Positions 5,137-6,069 of a DNA stretch of 6,069 nt are shown piece after piece. The position numbers were made by a program, and so were the translations under genes. Source of the DNA: Bacillota bacterium (GTDB lineage Bacteria; Bacillota_E; Sulfobacillia; Sulfobacillales; Sulfobacillaceae); NCBI GenBank assembly GCA_021820645.1, contig JAKADJ010000152.1:1-6069 (forward strand), written 5' to 3'. Position 1 is the first letter of the stretch; every line of letters begins with the position of its first letter. The notes beneath the pieces are model-generated. The model worked only from the letters and a program-made list of their open reading frames with translations, ran no database searches and had not been told where the DNA came from.

Positions 5137-6069
5137 CTACTCTTCGGAAGGCCGAAGTCCGAGTCCTAAAGTTACGAGTTTTTCTTTAACTTCTTCTAGC
5201 GATTTTTTTCCTAAGTTGCGAACCTTCATCATGTCATCGTCGCTCTTGGCCGTGAGTTCACCCACGGTATTAATACCCGCCCGCTTTAAGCAGTTGAACG
5301 AGCGCACCGAGAGGTCAAGCTCTTCAATGGGCATCTCTAACAGTCTGTCGCGTTTGTCCTCATCGCGTTCCACTCCGATTTGAACGCCCTCCACTCCATC
5401 GGTCAGTTCGACAAAGAGTCGAAGATGATCCGATAAAATCTTGGCGCCCATGGACACCGCTTCTTCCGGGGTAAAAGACCCATCGGTCCACACCTCGAGT
5501 GTCAAACGATCGTAGTCCGTGATGTGCCCGACCCGCGTGTCCTCGACGCGCCAATTCACTTTTTGCACAGGACTAAAGATCGAGTCCACCGGAATCACGC
5601 CGATCGCCTGATCGGGATGCTTATTCTTGTCGGCTGGAACATAACCACGGCCCTTGGCCACAGTAATTTCCATGGAGAGCCGACCACCCTCATCCACCTG
5701 CGCAATATGGTGCGACGGATCTAGAATGTCAACATCCGCATCCGCGATGATATCCGCCGCGGTGACTTCGGCAGGCCCTTCTTTGTCAATCCGAATCGTG
5801 TGGGGTTCATCTTCCCACAACTTCAATGCCAACCGCTTCAGGTTCAAGATGATGTCGGCGGTATCTTCGACAACGCCGGGGATAACCGAAAATTCGTGGA
5901 GGACCCCGTCAATTCGTACCGATGTCACCGCCGTCCCCGGCAAAGATGACAACAGTATGCGGCGCAAAGAGTTTCCCAGGGTAATGCCATAGCCACGATC
6001 TAACGGCTCTACCACAAATTGCCCGTAGTTCGGTTCCTTCACATCATCCACTCGACGAATTTCCGGTTT
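5137..6069 (-). CDS. rpoA: DNA-directed RNA polymerase subunit alpha (5' end outside window)
   Basis: RNA polymerase alpha, the dimer that nucleates assembly of beta and beta' and contacts promoter UP elements and activators. The N-terminal domain shows the signature [14 protein letters not shown] (visible residues 32-45) and covers roughly the first 230 residues. The C-terminal domain begins near [17 protein letters not shown], where R256, N259 and C260 of the visible protein match the DNA-binding R265, N268 and C269 of E. coli, followed by the [11 protein letters not shown] helix-hairpin-helix. A GTG at 6051 could serve as a start, but the frame stays open to the window edge and encodes [16 protein letters not shown], which aligns with the usual Firmicutes N-terminus (MIEIEKPKIE...). 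The true start is therefore about 5 codons beyond the edge. The 310 visible residues plus these give about 315, the normal length. It ends with TAG, 40 nt before rplQ. Identification is secure. Confidence 0.98.
   Translation of the reverse strand, partial: KPEIRRVDDVKEPNYGQFVVEPLDRGYGITLGNSLRRILLSSLPGTAVTSVRIDGVLHEFSVIPGVVEDTADIILNLKRLALKLWEDEPHTIRIDKEGPAEVTAADIIADADVDILDPSHHIAQVDEGGRLSMEITVAKGRGYVPADKNKHPDQAIGVIPVDSIFSPVQKVNWRVEDTRVGHITDYDRLTLEVWTDGSFTPEEAVSMGAKILSDHLRLFVELTDGVEGVQIGVERDEDKRDRLLEMPIEELDLSVRSFNCLKRAGINTVGELTAKSDDDMMKVRNLGKKSLEEVKEKLVTLGLGLRPSEE

Noticed and set aside
5021..5383. Plus-strand open frame of 120 codons antisense to rplQ and rpoA
   Set aside because: Lies over highly conserved genes on the other strand, is serine-rich and low in complexity, with no ribosome site or family resemblance.
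5654..5992. Plus-strand open frame of 112 codons inside rpoA
   Set aside because: Fully antisense to the alpha N-terminal domain; its open state follows from the codon use of rpoA.
1..6069. Mobile element, CRISPR array, defence system or horizontally acquired island
   Set aside because: No transposase, integrase, terminal repeats, regularly spaced repeats or tRNA attachment site was seen; most of the window is conserved housekeeping genes in conserved order.

Overview
This window looks like an ordinary chromosomal segment of a Gram-positive bacterium of the Firmicutes (Bacillota). Every supported gene lies on the minus strand, so the biological order runs from the right end to the left end. 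The gene order rpoA, rplQ, two ECF ATPases, ecfT, truA is the classical tail of the Firmicutes ribosomal-protein supercluster. The moderately high GC, several GTG starts and tryptophan-rich, divergent ECF proteins suggest an early-branching lineage, possibly Sulfobacillus-like. That genus guess is a weak inference and cannot be confirmed from the sequence alone.

Right part (6069 down to 904): rpoA enters from the right edge with its first few codons missing. After a 40-nt gap comes rplQ, and then five genes with no spacer: ecfA1 abuts the rplQ stop codon, and ecfA2, ecfT, truA and a proline dehydrogenase gene each overlap the gene before by 13 to 37 nt. This looks like one transcription unit with translational coupling, ended by a clear Rho-independent hairpin with a T tract at 841-873. 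The promoter must lie to the right of the window. The unit joins core transcription (RNA polymerase alpha), translation (L17), vitamin or micronutrient uptake (ECF energising module), tRNA modification (pseudouridine 38-40) and proline oxidation. In the Bacillus layout rplM and rpsI follow truA; here a proline dehydrogenase occupies that place.

Left part (about 840 down to 1): a second unit begins with a near-consensus sigma-A-type promoter (TTGACA, 17 nt, TAAAAT), followed by a MarR-family repressor gene with AT-rich palindromes around its start. Seventeen nucleotides after marR, a TTG-initiated gene for a two-helix membrane protein runs off the left edge.

No mobile element, CRISPR array, tRNA or rRNA gene was seen, and nothing that amounts to a new multi-gene system. 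The points worth a second look are the proline dehydrogenase joined to the ribosomal operon, a shortened and tryptophan-rich second ECF ATPase with a degenerate coupling motif in its EcfT partner, and the MarR/small membrane protein unit.
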